Shown here one piece after another: positions 23,537-29,166 of a stretch of 37,130 nt of DNA. The number at the start of each line of letters is the position of its first letter. The first letter of the stretch is position 1. The translations under genes and the position numbers were made by a program. The notes beneath the pieces are model-generated. The model was given only the letters and a program-made list of their open reading frames with translations. It was not told the DNA's origin and did no database searches. The stretch lies in IMG/VR virus record IMGVR_UViG_3300023219_000132, positions 1-37,130 of that record, one strand, 5' to 3'. This DNA comes from a virus.

Positions 23537-23695
23537 CTAATCATTCAAATTCCCCCTGCCTTCAAAGCTCTCACAGAAAAAGTCGGAATCAAGGCCTGGA
23601 GGCCGATCTGGCTTGAAAAGAATTTTGCCCTTGCCTTCCAAGCTCATGTATTTCTTGCCCATGACAGCTTTCTCGGGGGTGGTGACCAGGGTCAT
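23537..23695 (-). CDS. Possible small protein overlapping KilA-N gene end
   Basis: The open frame encodes 52 residues from ATG 23695 (MTLVTTPEKAVMGKKYMSLE) to TAG 23539-23537. It overlaps the last ~107 nt of the KilA-N gene in another frame. Its codon use is more Pseudomonas-like than the KilA-N tail over the same bases, suggesting it is the real coding frame there. An in-frame stop lies five codons upstream of the start, so it is not a simple extension. No clear ribosome-binding site. Confidence 0.4.
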   Translation of the reverse strand: MTLVTTPEKAVMGKKYMSLEGKGKILFKPDRPPGLDSDFFCESFEGRGNLND

Positions 23696-24203
23696 CAAAG
23701 CCGAAGGTCATTTGCAGGAGCTGGCGCCCACGCTCTACCTCGGCCAGCAGCGTTGGCTTTTCGCGGCGCCAACTGTTGAGTTCGCGACCGGCCGCGCTCG
23801 CGCTAGACTCGCGCACGTCAAACCGTTTGCAGGCGCGGTTGAAGTTATCGATCGCCAATGGGGCGCCGTGCAGAAGCTCTTCGATACGCGTGTCGCACCA
23901 AACCGCAAACTTTGCGCTCAGCCACCGGGCGAATGCGACCGCCAGTTTCGGGTGAATCCACGTTCCGCCACCGTTACCACGGCGAGTTTTCAAATACCCG
24001 GAATTCCGGGTATCTGAAATATTCGATTCGGCCCCTGTCAGGAACTCGTCCAGTGCCTGGACGTATTCCAACGTCTCTGCGTTGTCGAGCCAGTGATCGA
24101 TGCGCTTGCCGAAGCGCTCGGCAATCTTGGTTGCATGAAGCCAGCCATCCGTCGTGAAGCGCACCGGCTGCCCTTGATAGGTGAAGGGAATCACGTTGTT
24201 CAC
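23589..24203 (-). CDS. KilA-N domain protein (antirepressor-like)
   Basis: This protein of 204 residues starts at GTG 24203 (MNNVIPFTYQGQPVRFTTDG), with GGAGG upstream and overlapping the cro stop by 4 nt. The KilA-N DNA-binding domain covers about 1-115: GWLHATKIAERFGKRIDHWL, then GGTWIHPKLAVAFARWLSAK and FAVWCDTRIEELLHG. A helix with AGRELNSWRREKPTLLAEVE follows. The last ~35 residues have atypical codon use. KilA-N proteins act as phage regulators or antirepressors, and position just after cro fits a regulatory role. Confidence 0.88.
   Translation of the reverse strand: MNNVIPFTYQGQPVRFTTDGWLHATKIAERFGKRIDHWLDNAETLEYVQALDEFLTGAESNISDTRNSGYLKTRRGNGGGTWIHPKLAVAFARWLSAKFAVWCDTRIEELLHGAPLAIDNFNRACKRFDVRESSASAAGRELNSWRREKPTLLAEVERGRQLLQMTFGFDDPGHHPRESCHGQEIHELGRQGQNSFQARSASRP
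23994..24013. repeat. 20-bp perfect palindrome inside KilA-N gene
   Basis: ATACCCGGAATTCCGGGTAT reads the same on both strands. It encodes RNSGYL in the KilA-N protein. It could form a cruciform or RNA hairpin or bind a dimeric protein. No role is established. Confidence 0.6.
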
Positions 24204-24496
24204 TGCGCACCTCCGGTACTGGATGGATTCACAGAGGGTTTGCCCGACTCAACGGCAGCAGCCAGCTGGCGTATCGTTTGATCCAAGGTAGGGGCACAGC
24301 CAGCCTCCCGATCATGCCGGGCAGGAAACGACCGCACCTCTACGGCAGCGAAAGAGCCGTCGGTCTGTTGTGAAACGAAGACCATACGCCCAATGCGAAT
24401 GGCTTTACTCAACGCACCCTGGGTCATGCCCAGCAGTGACGCGGCATGCGGCTGCCCATATCCTTTAGCAAAATCTTTCAAGGGGACCATGATCAT
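24200..24496 (-). CDS. cro: Cro-like repressor
   Basis: This protein of 98 residues starts at ATG 24496, with GGAGG 6 nt upstream. The first ~60 residues follow lambda Cro closely in pattern: VPLKDFAKGYGQPHAASLLG, MTQGALSKAIRIGRMVFVSQ, then DGSFAAVEVRSFPA (lambda: LKDYA..FGQ..A..LG....AI.KAI..GR.IF.....GS..AEEVK.FPS). The ~38-residue C-terminal extension is not in lambda Cro. It is the first gene of the minus-strand early operon and faces cI. Expected to repress pRM and limit early transcription. Confidence 0.9.
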   Translation of the reverse strand: MIMVPLKDFAKGYGQPHAASLLGMTQGALSKAIRIGRMVFVSQQTDGSFAAVEVRSFPARHDREAGCAPTLDQTIRQLAAAVESGKPSVNPSSTGGAQ

Positions 24497-24525
24497 GGTC
24501 TGCCTCCAGCTAGTACTTTGCAGTG

Positions 24526-24554
24526 ATAGTACCTTTGGCATTTATTGCTTGCAA
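24526..24554 (-). promoter_or_regulatory. pR-like promoter for cro operon
   Basis: On the minus strand -35 TTGCAA (24554-24549), a 17-bp spacer and -10 TACTAT (24531-24526) precede cro by ~30 nt. Operator O1 lies between the boxes and O2 touches the -35, so repressor binding would block it. Confidence 0.8.
24528..24542. promoter_or_regulatory. Operator O1 (cro side)
   Basis: AGTACCTTTGGCATT fits the dyad ATTRCC-N3-GGYAAT in 9 of 12 half-site positions. It lies between the -35 and -10 boxes of pR. Confidence 0.7.
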
Positions 24555-24567
24555 TACCTTTGGCATT
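24553..24567. promoter_or_regulatory. Operator O2 (cro side)
   Basis: AATACCTTTGGCATT lies 25 bp from O1. It overlaps the pR -35 and ends at the first base of the pRM -35, the lambda OR2 arrangement. Confidence 0.7.
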
Positions 24568-24595
24568 TGATGGGCATTACTAACGGGAATATTAT
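24567..24595 (+). promoter_or_regulatory. pRM-like promoter for cI
   Basis: -35 TTGATG (24567-24572), a 17-bp spacer and -10 TATTAT (24590-24595). The expected start of transcription is 7 nt further, at 24602, which is the A of the cI ATG. The mRNA would be leaderless, as for lambda cI from pRM. Confidence 0.7.
24576..24590. promoter_or_regulatory. Operator O3 (cro side)
   Basis: ATTACTAACGGGAAT matches 10 of 12 half-site positions of the dyad. It lies inside pRM, where Cro or excess repressor would shut off cI. Confidence 0.55.
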
Positions 24596-24601
24596 GTGAC
24601 C

Positions 24602-25348
24602 ATGAAAAAGCCATTACCTGCTGATCGCGCTGAAGAATGCCAAAGACTCAAGGCGATCTTCGACGGCAAAAAAAAAGAGCTGAAGCTCACTCAAGAGAAG
24701 CTTGCGCACCGCTTGGGTATCAACCAGAGCTCTGTTAGCCATTATTTGAACGGCGTGAACCCACTGAACGCCCCAGTAGCCGCAGCCTTCGCCAAAAGTC
24801 TTGGGGTACCTGTTAGGGATTTCAGCCCCCGCCTTGCGGACGTGATTGAGTCCTTTGCGGATGACTTCAAGGAAACCTGGTCTCGCAGCGCCAAGGTATT
24901 GGATGCCGTACCTCACGAACAGTACGTGCTCATTCCTCAGCTTTTGGACGATAACTCATTTGTTCCTGGGGTAAACGATGAGCACGTAGGGCTTACTGAG
25001 GGAATGTTGTTCCGCCGCGGCTGGCTTAGAGACATGGGCCTTCATTACCCTCACCTCAGAATCTTGTACGTTACAGACGACAGCATGGCTCCACATATCG
25101 CTCGCGAGGACGTGGTCATGATCGACACATTCAAGAAGATACTTGAGGATGGAAAGATTTTTTTAATCAGGCGTCCTGATGGGAAGACCAGCATCCGCAG
25201 GGTCTTCCAAATGATTGCCGGCGGCTGGGCACTGAGGTGTGACAACCTGGATAAACAGAGGTATCCAGATGAGACGCTTAGCAGTGAGGCTGCCGATAGG
25301 CTTCCTGTCGTAGGCCAGATAGCCTGGCGCGGAGGAAGCTCCAGATGA
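24602..25348 (+). CDS. cI: CI-like prophage repressor (HTH + S24-like domain)
   Basis: This protein of 248 residues has an N-terminal HTH (about 28-52: LTQEKLAHRLGINQSSVSHY) and a C-terminal S24/LexA-like domain (about 150-245). The nucleophile-type Ser161 is in TDDSMAPHI (usual GDSM, here DDSM). The lysine that completes the catalytic dyad is expected in the TSIRRVF strand but is Arg there (199/200), and no Ala-Gly or Cys-Gly cleavage pair is visible in the linker. The domain may serve only for dimerisation. ATG 24602 was chosen because pRM would start transcription there. An in-frame GTG at 24596 is the alternative. It keeps both early promoters off in the lysogen. Confidence 0.9.
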   Translation: MKKPLPADRAEECQRLKAIFDGKKKELKLTQEKLAHRLGINQSSVSHYLNGVNPLNAPVAAAFAKSLGVPVRDFSPRLADVIESFADDFKETWSRSAKVLDAVPHEQYVLIPQLLDDNSFVPGVNDEHVGLTEGMLFRRGWLRDMGLHYPHLRILYVTDDSMAPHIAREDVVMIDTFKKILEDGKIFLIRRPDGKTSIRRVFQMIAGGWALRCDNLDKQRYPDETLSSEAADRLPVVGQIAWRGGSSR

Positions 25349-25370
25349 CTATGCCAATAGGGCCACACTG

Positions 25371-25395
25371 AAACCGCTTTCGAGCGGTTTTTTTT
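25371..25395 (+). terminator. Intrinsic terminator after cI
   Basis: An 8-bp stem AAACCGCT/AGCGGTTT with TTCG loop is followed by eight T on the + strand, 23 nt after the cI stop. Confidence 0.9.
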
Positions 25396-25412
25396 CGCGC
25401 CACCAAATAAAT

Positions 25413-25427
25413 ATTACCAAAAGCATT
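25413..25427. promoter_or_regulatory. Operator OL-a
   Basis: ATTACCAAAAGCATT is a copy of the same dyad seen on the cro side, overlapping the -35 of the pL-like promoter. Confidence 0.65.
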
Positions 25428-25454
25428 TACACAATAAATTGCCTTTGGTAATTT
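25426..25454 (+). promoter_or_regulatory. pL-like promoter for the + strand early operon
   Basis: -35 TTTACA (25426-25431), a 17-bp spacer and -10 TAATTT (25449-25454) lie 35 nt before the ATG of the HTH gene. Both boxes are overlapped by operators. Confidence 0.75.
25438..25452. promoter_or_regulatory. Operator OL-b
   Basis: ATTGCCTTTGGTAAT is the best operator in the window: perfect ATTRCC/GGYAAT halves around TTT. It is 25 bp from OL-a, the same spacing as O1-O2. Confidence 0.8.
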
Positions 25455-25488
25455 TATCTCCATCGACTCGTCGCATGGAGCACCTCGC

Positions 25489-25878
25489 ATGACCACTCAG
25501 ACCATCACCGTCAGCGGCTGGACCGGTTTTCTCGGCATGGGGCTTGCTCCGCGTGAGCTTGAGGCGACGCTGCATGCAGCCAGCGACCTGACCCAGAAAG
25601 AGATTGCACGCCTGATGGGGATCAGCCCCAAGACCGTTGAAAAGCGCATCGAGGACGCCCGATTCAAGCTCGGTGCCAAAACCATGCGTGGTCTGGTCCT
25701 TGAGGCGTTCAAGCGCCAAATAATTACCCCATCGGTCATGGCCCTGATAGCGCTGCTGACCACTCATGCAGTGATCGGTGAAGACCACATGCTTCGCGTC
25801 CGGCGCAGCGGTAACGGCGGTGAGCGCCGGGTCGAGCTTCGTGTTGCGGCGCGGCGGGTCGAGCAGCAGGTGGCGTAG
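25489..25878 (+). CDS. LuxR/GerE-type HTH protein, first gene of pL operon
   Basis: This protein of 129 residues has GGAG 9 nt before the ATG. It carries a GerE-type helix-turn-helix (about 20-70: LAPRELEATLHAASDLTQKE, then IARLMGISPKTVEKRIEDAR and FKLGAKTMRGLV), with no receiver or ligand domain. A hydrophobic stretch (SVMALIALLTTHAVIG, about 82-97) follows, then a basic tail (RVRRSGNGGERRVELRV). Similar HTH proteins occur early in Pseudomonas phages. It may regulate early transcription, in the place of lambda N, but sequence does not show antitermination. Confidence 0.8.
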   Translation: MTTQTITVSGWTGFLGMGLAPRELEATLHAASDLTQKEIARLMGISPKTVEKRIEDARFKLGAKTMRGLVLEAFKRQIITPSVMALIALLTTHAVIGEDHMLRVRRSGNGGERRVELRVAARRVEQQVA

Positions 25879-25886
25879 CAGCGGCG

Positions 25887-26640
25887 AGGGTTTTCCGATT
25901 TCAGATCGGAGAACCCTGTCCGGTGCAAGAGCACTGTATGGCCGGGTTAGGCGTGGCGCGGCCCGGCGAGGCAAGGATAGGCCAGGCGAGGGCTGTAATC
26001 AGCGGCGAGTCCGTTCACAGAGCGGGCTTTCCGGTGGCTTCAGTCACCAAGAGGCACGGCATTGCGGGGCAGGCATGGGTGTGGTTTGGCTGGGTATGGC
26101 GTGGCAGGGGCTGACAACAGCGTAATGCCGATTGGCAACAGTCGGTATTGCGGTGTGAAAACACCACACGGCCAGGTTTGGCGAGGCACGTCCTGGCAAG
26201 GCACGCCGAGGCGAGGCAAGGGCTACAACGTAGCGGCCAGCATCTTCGCAGAGGGTGCTTTCCGGTACCGAGTACCACGAGGCAGTGCGAGGCGAGGCTT
26301 GGCGCGGTCGGGCAGAGCGCGGCATGGGCTGATTCAGCGTTCAGCCACTTCGCAAGAGGTGGTTGAACGGTGCGAAAGCATCACGCGGCATAGCTCGGTT
26401 CGGCTTGGCATGGCCGGGCATGGTGTGGTTCGGTCCGGTATGGCAGGGGCTGCTGGTCAGCGTAATGGCCTTTCATTGAGAGGTCATTACGGTGCGAAAG
26501 CGCTATCCGGTAAGGCACTGCTCGGTGCGGCTGGGCACGGCAGGTTAGGGCGGGGTCGGGCAAGGGCGGTAATCCGCACGGGGTCACCAGCGTATCTGGT
26601 GACAACTTGAAAGCATCTTCAATAAGGATGTTTTCAAGTT
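25887..26640 (+). ncRNA. Candidate large structured RNA of repeated hairpin modules
   Basis: This ~750-nt stretch has no credible gene. Type-A hairpins sit at 25887-25917, 26008-26028, 26124-26149, 26239-26259, 26338-26369, 26462-26490 and 26604-26640. Their stems differ in sequence yet pair, and four have the loop TTCNNNNAG (TTCACAGAG, TTCGCAGAG, TTCATTGAG, TTCAATAAG). A type-B hairpin follows the first six (for example GGTGT-GAAA-ACACC 26152-26165, GGTAC-CGA-GTACC 26264-26276, GGTGC-GAAA-GCATC 26369-26382). A small type-C stem joins each pentamer array to the next A hairpin (GCTG/CAGC, GCTA/TAGC, GCG/CGC). Changes on both sides of stems point to selection for pairing. Orientation + is assumed because pL reads through. 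Cas7/RAMP-like and partner genes follow directly. The function is unknown. Confidence 0.6.
25940..26570. repeat. Six arrays of GGNNN pentamers (period 5)
   Basis: Between the hairpin clusters lie arrays at about 25940-25994, 26052-26112, 26170-26224, 26280-26330, 26387-26451 and 26508-26570. In them GG recurs every 5 nt with few phase breaks. In 25940-25994 all 11 successive pentamers begin GG. In 26387-26451 12 of 13 do. The third base is mostly C or T and the last two vary. Most arrays end in GGGCT. A 5-nt period cannot be codon-driven. Confidence 0.85.
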
Positions 26641-26708
26641 CATCAACGCAAGCAAAGTGCATCGCACAGGGCGAACTCGCACACGCAGCGAAACTAAGAG
26701 GAACCACC

Positions 26709-27275
26709 ATGCAAGTTTTGAAAGTTAAAATCATTGGCACCCGTCCGCTTTTGGTCCATAGCGACGTGTTTGCTGACCCGTTGAATAAGTTGACCAAAGC
26801 GCACAAGCAATTGACCGCGAAGCGCAAAAAGTCTGACGAAGACCATGAGCTTATTGCTCGAAGCGAATGGCGCGGTGGACTTTATTTTGATGAATCCATC
26901 GGCCCCTTCTTGCCCGGTATCAATATTGAGTCCGCACTTGTGGCGGGCGGCAAACTTTCGAAAATGGGAACCCAGCTCAAGCGCTCCGTCGAGATCATGG
27001 ATACCCGCTGCCCGATCATTTACGAAGGCCCGCGCACTGTCGAAGGCCTGTGGGATGAGCAGTTTTACGATGCCCGCTCCGTCAAGGTCGGCACTGCCCG
27101 AATCACGCGATATCGCCCCCTCTTCCGCTCCTGGGCCGTGGTCTGCGAGATCGCCTACGATCAAGAATCCATCGACCGTGACCAGGTGCTGAAATGCCTG
27201 GAGGACGCCGGCCAGTACTGTGGTGTCGGTGACTACCGCCCGAAATTCGGCCGCTTCGCCGTGGAGGTGCTGTGA
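26709..27275 (+). CDS. Cas7/RAMP-like single-domain protein
   Basis: This protein of 188 residues starts at ATG 26709, with AGAGGA 7 nt upstream. Three segments look like the RAMP (Cas7-type) fold: an opening strand and loop VKIIGTRPLLVHSD (about 6-19), FLPGINIESALVAGGK (about 67-82; RAMPs have IPGSSLKGALR), and a C-terminal Gly-rich loop GVGDYRPKFGRFAVEVL (about 172-188; RAMPs have G.G...GFG). No nuclease residues are obvious. Similar phage proteins exist as unnamed hypotheticals. There are no cas genes nearby. It sits directly after the structured repeat region and overlaps the next gene by 1 nt, so the pair is probably a functional unit. RNA binding is inferred from fold only. Confidence 0.6.
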   Translation: MQVLKVKIIGTRPLLVHSDVFADPLNKLTKAHKQLTAKRKKSDEDHELIARSEWRGGLYFDESIGPFLPGINIESALVAGGKLSKMGTQLKRSVEIMDTRCPIIYEGPRTVEGLWDEQFYDARSVKVGTARITRYRPLFRSWAVVCEIAYDQESIDRDQVLKCLEDAGQYCGVGDYRPKFGRFAVEVL

Positions 27276-27754
27276 TGCCTGTAGTTCCGCTCAAGCCGAA
27301 CAGCTGGAGCCTGGACAAGGCCATCGAGCAGTTCCTGGCTGACAAGTTCGAAGACGGCCAGCTCATAAGCCACGCCTGGTTGGAGTGGGCACTCAACCTG
27401 CCGAAGCCAAGCACCGCGAAGGAAATGGTCAACTGTCAGTTCGTGATTCTTGACCGCGTCGAGCAGTTCAAAGAAGCCCTGCTGACTCAGCATCAAATCT
27501 ACATCGTTAGCGTGCGCGGCAAAGGTTACCGGATCGTCCCGCCAAGCGATCAAGCATTCATCGCTGTCGACAACGCCATGCAAGGAGTTCGTCGGGAGTT
27601 CAGCAAGTGCGAGAAGGTCATGAAGAATACTCGACTTGGCGAACTTGATGCCGACCAGATTAAGCGTCATACCGATGCGCAACTGAAAGTATCTGCGATC
27701 GCCGGAATGGTAGGAAAAGGAAAGCGCGAAGTATTCAGCCTGTTCAAGGCATAA
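27275..27754 (+). CDS. Partner protein of the RAMP-like gene, unknown function
   Basis: This protein of 159 residues starts at ATG 27275, sharing one base with the upstream stop (TGATG), with GGAGG 7 nt before it. The N-terminal half is helical (LDKAIEQFLADKFEDGQLIS). In the middle a strand motif reads IYIVSVRGKGYRIVPPSDQA, and the C-terminal part is helical and basic (LKVSAIAGMVGKGKREVFSL). The GYxIVPPxxQ segment recurs in phage proteins I have seen next to the RAMP-like family, so the pair appears conserved. No catalytic motif is seen. Confidence 0.65.
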   Translation: MPVVPLKPNSWSLDKAIEQFLADKFEDGQLISHAWLEWALNLPKPSTAKEMVNCQFVILDRVEQFKEALLTQHQIYIVSVRGKGYRIVPPSDQAFIAVDNAMQGVRREFSKCEKVMKNTRLGELDADQIKRHTDAQLKVSAIAGMVGKGKREVFSLFKA

Positions 27755-27839
27755 CTTCGCCCAAGTAACACCAACAACTTCTATCGAAAGCCAAGTTACT
27801 CGGCGGGTACTCGCTCGTCTTCAATATGGAGATTCAAAC

Positions 27840-28235
27840 ATGCTCATGCTCAGCCGCAACATCGGAAAGGCCGTCATCATCGGCGGCAACATCCGGGTCA
27901 CTGTGGCCCATGTAGACGGCTGCCAGGTTCGCCTCGGCATCGAGGCCCCGCGCGGGGTGATCGTTGACCGCGAAGAGATCCACGCCCGCCGCGTGGCTGA
28001 AGGTGCCGTCGAGGAAGCGCCAGCGTTCAGCATCGACGAGCACGTCAAGCTGGTGGCTGATGCCCGCCGGTACCGGTGGCTGCGTGACCGCGAGCGTATC
28101 GAAGATCCCGACGAAGACCTGCTGGTGGTGCGCGGCGACAGCTGGCTCTCTGCTGGAGAGCTGGATCAGGAGATCGACACCGCCCTGCGCCTGGAAGCCT
28201 TGCAACAACAGGTGTTGCTGGAGCAGCAGTCATGA
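27840..28235 (+). CDS. Phage CsrA/RsmA domain fused to a C-terminal extension
   Basis: This protein of 131 residues has GGAG 9 nt before the ATG. Residues 1-50 are a CsrA domain (MLMLSRNIGKAVIIGGNIRV, then VRLGIEAPRGVIVDREEIHA) with the RNA-contacting L4, R6 and R44 present; the usual His43 is Asp. Residues about 65-131 are a separate helical module (LVADARRYRWLRDRERIEDP, LSAGELDQEIDTALRLEALQ) common at the ends of phage proteins. CsrA proteins bind GGA-containing hairpins and block translation. A phage copy could alter host Rsm control. This fusion is about twice the length of host CsrA. Confidence 0.85.
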   Translation: MLMLSRNIGKAVIIGGNIRVTVAHVDGCQVRLGIEAPRGVIVDREEIHARRVAEGAVEEAPAFSIDEHVKLVADARRYRWLRDRERIEDPDEDLLVVRGDSWLSAGELDQEIDTALRLEALQQQVLLEQQS

Positions 28236-28375
28236 GCCAGGCCGGCCTGCTCTTGCTGCTGTGGGATGCCCTGCAGCAGCGCCAAACCACCTTCGGCCAA
28301 ATCGCTGACTTGTCCGCCGCGTGCGGCCTGGACGGGCGCCGGGTGCTGGCCGATCACTTTCGGGGGATAGCATGA
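28232..28375 (+). CDS. Small hypothetical phage protein
   Basis: This protein of 47 residues starts at ATG 28232, overlapping the CsrA-fusion stop by 4 nt, and its own stop overlaps the next start (ATGA). It starts MSQAGLLLLLWDALQQRQTT, with a short Leu-rich helix, and continues FGQIADLSAACGLDGRRVLA. Coupling at both ends supports translation. The function is unknown. Confidence 0.6.
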   Translation: MSQAGLLLLLWDALQQRQTTFGQIADLSAACGLDGRRVLADHFRGIA

Positions 28376-29166
28376 TCAATTTGACCGACAACCTGGCGCA
28401 CCGCGCCCTCTTCACCCTGCCGCCGATCCGTCCGAGCGCAGAGTCTGCGCCAGCAGTCCGGGCTCTGCCCGAGCAGAAGGTCGTCACAGGCGACAAGGAA
28501 GTGGATGCTGTCCTGTGGCTGCGCGACGTAATCAAGACGGGTCAGGCCGGAGCTGTTGCCACTGCTCTGGAAGCAGCCAAGAAGATCAAGACGCCGCTCA
28601 AGGAGGTCGAGCAGCGGTATGTCGACTATGTGAAGCGCACCAGCGGAAACAACCCCTTTGCGGTGATGTTTTCGTACGGGTTTGCGGATCTTGAAGGGCT
28701 GGCCAAGGGTTCGCTGGAGAAGGCGGCCCTGGCATCCGAGGCGCGGGCCCGATTCGAGGGCGAGACGATCTTCGAAGATACGCCCGCCGAGCAGTTCTGC
28801 GAGAAGGCCTTGAAACGCTGCAAGGGCTTCAAAAGCTACTTCGAAAACGACAAGACCCAGGTGGCCAAGCGTTTCCGCAAGCACGCCGATCTGATGCCAA
28901 GCACCCTCGATGACTGCCTGTACGAGATTGCGTACTGGGGCCGGCTGTATGTCTTGCGCCACGCTGCCGGCGAGTGGGGTGATGGGATGCATGAGGCTAT
29001 CGCGCGCGAATGGTTTGTCCAGGGGCTGCTTTCGGAGATCAAGCCGCGCGACGAGGCCGAGGCTCTGCGCGTTCTGGATTACGCCGCACAGTCCGAGAGC
29101 ATTGAGCATGACGGCATGGTGGCCATTGCACGAAACCTCATCGCCTCGGGAGGACTGCCGGCATGA
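28372..29166 (+). CDS. Hypothetical phage protein
   Basis: This protein of 264 residues starts at ATG 28372 (MINLTDNLAHRALFTLPPIR), overlapping the upstream stop by 4 nt. It is soluble and mostly helical, with ERARFEG-like charged stretches and KALKRCKGFKSYFENDKTQV in the middle, and EIAYWGRLYVLRHAAGEWGD towards the end. I know the general type from the early region of Pseudomonas phages but no function. The start was chosen by overlap; the in-frame codons before it overlap the previous gene. Confidence 0.7.
   Translation: MINLTDNLAHRALFTLPPIRPSAESAPAVRALPEQKVVTGDKEVDAVLWLRDVIKTGQAGAVATALEAAKKIKTPLKEVEQRYVDYVKRTSGNNPFAVMFSYGFADLEGLAKGSLEKAALASEARARFEGETIFEDTPAEQFCEKALKRCKGFKSYFENDKTQVAKRFRKHADLMPSTLDDCLYEIAYWGRLYVLRHAAGEWGDGMHEAIAREWFVQGLLSEIKPRDEAEALRVLDYAAQSESIEHDGMVAIARNLIASGGLPA

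Noticed and set aside
26062-26610. Open frame of 182 codons across the pentamer arrays
   Set aside because: The protein is Gly/Arg/Ala low-complexity. The 5-nt period and hairpins explain the sequence and are incompatible with coding selection, and there is no ribosome-binding site. Minus-strand frames here (26044-26325, 26381-26827) are rejected for the same reason.
25887-26640. CRISPR-like array
   Set aside because: There is no constant repeat with unique spacers. Similarity lies in structure and period-5 GG spacing, and no cas adaptation genes are nearby.
25887-26640. CsrA-titrating sRNA (RsmY/Z type)
   Set aside because: The arrays are rich in GGC and GGT but poor in GGA, and GGA is not in the hairpin loops, so they do not look like CsrA sites despite the nearby csrA-like gene.
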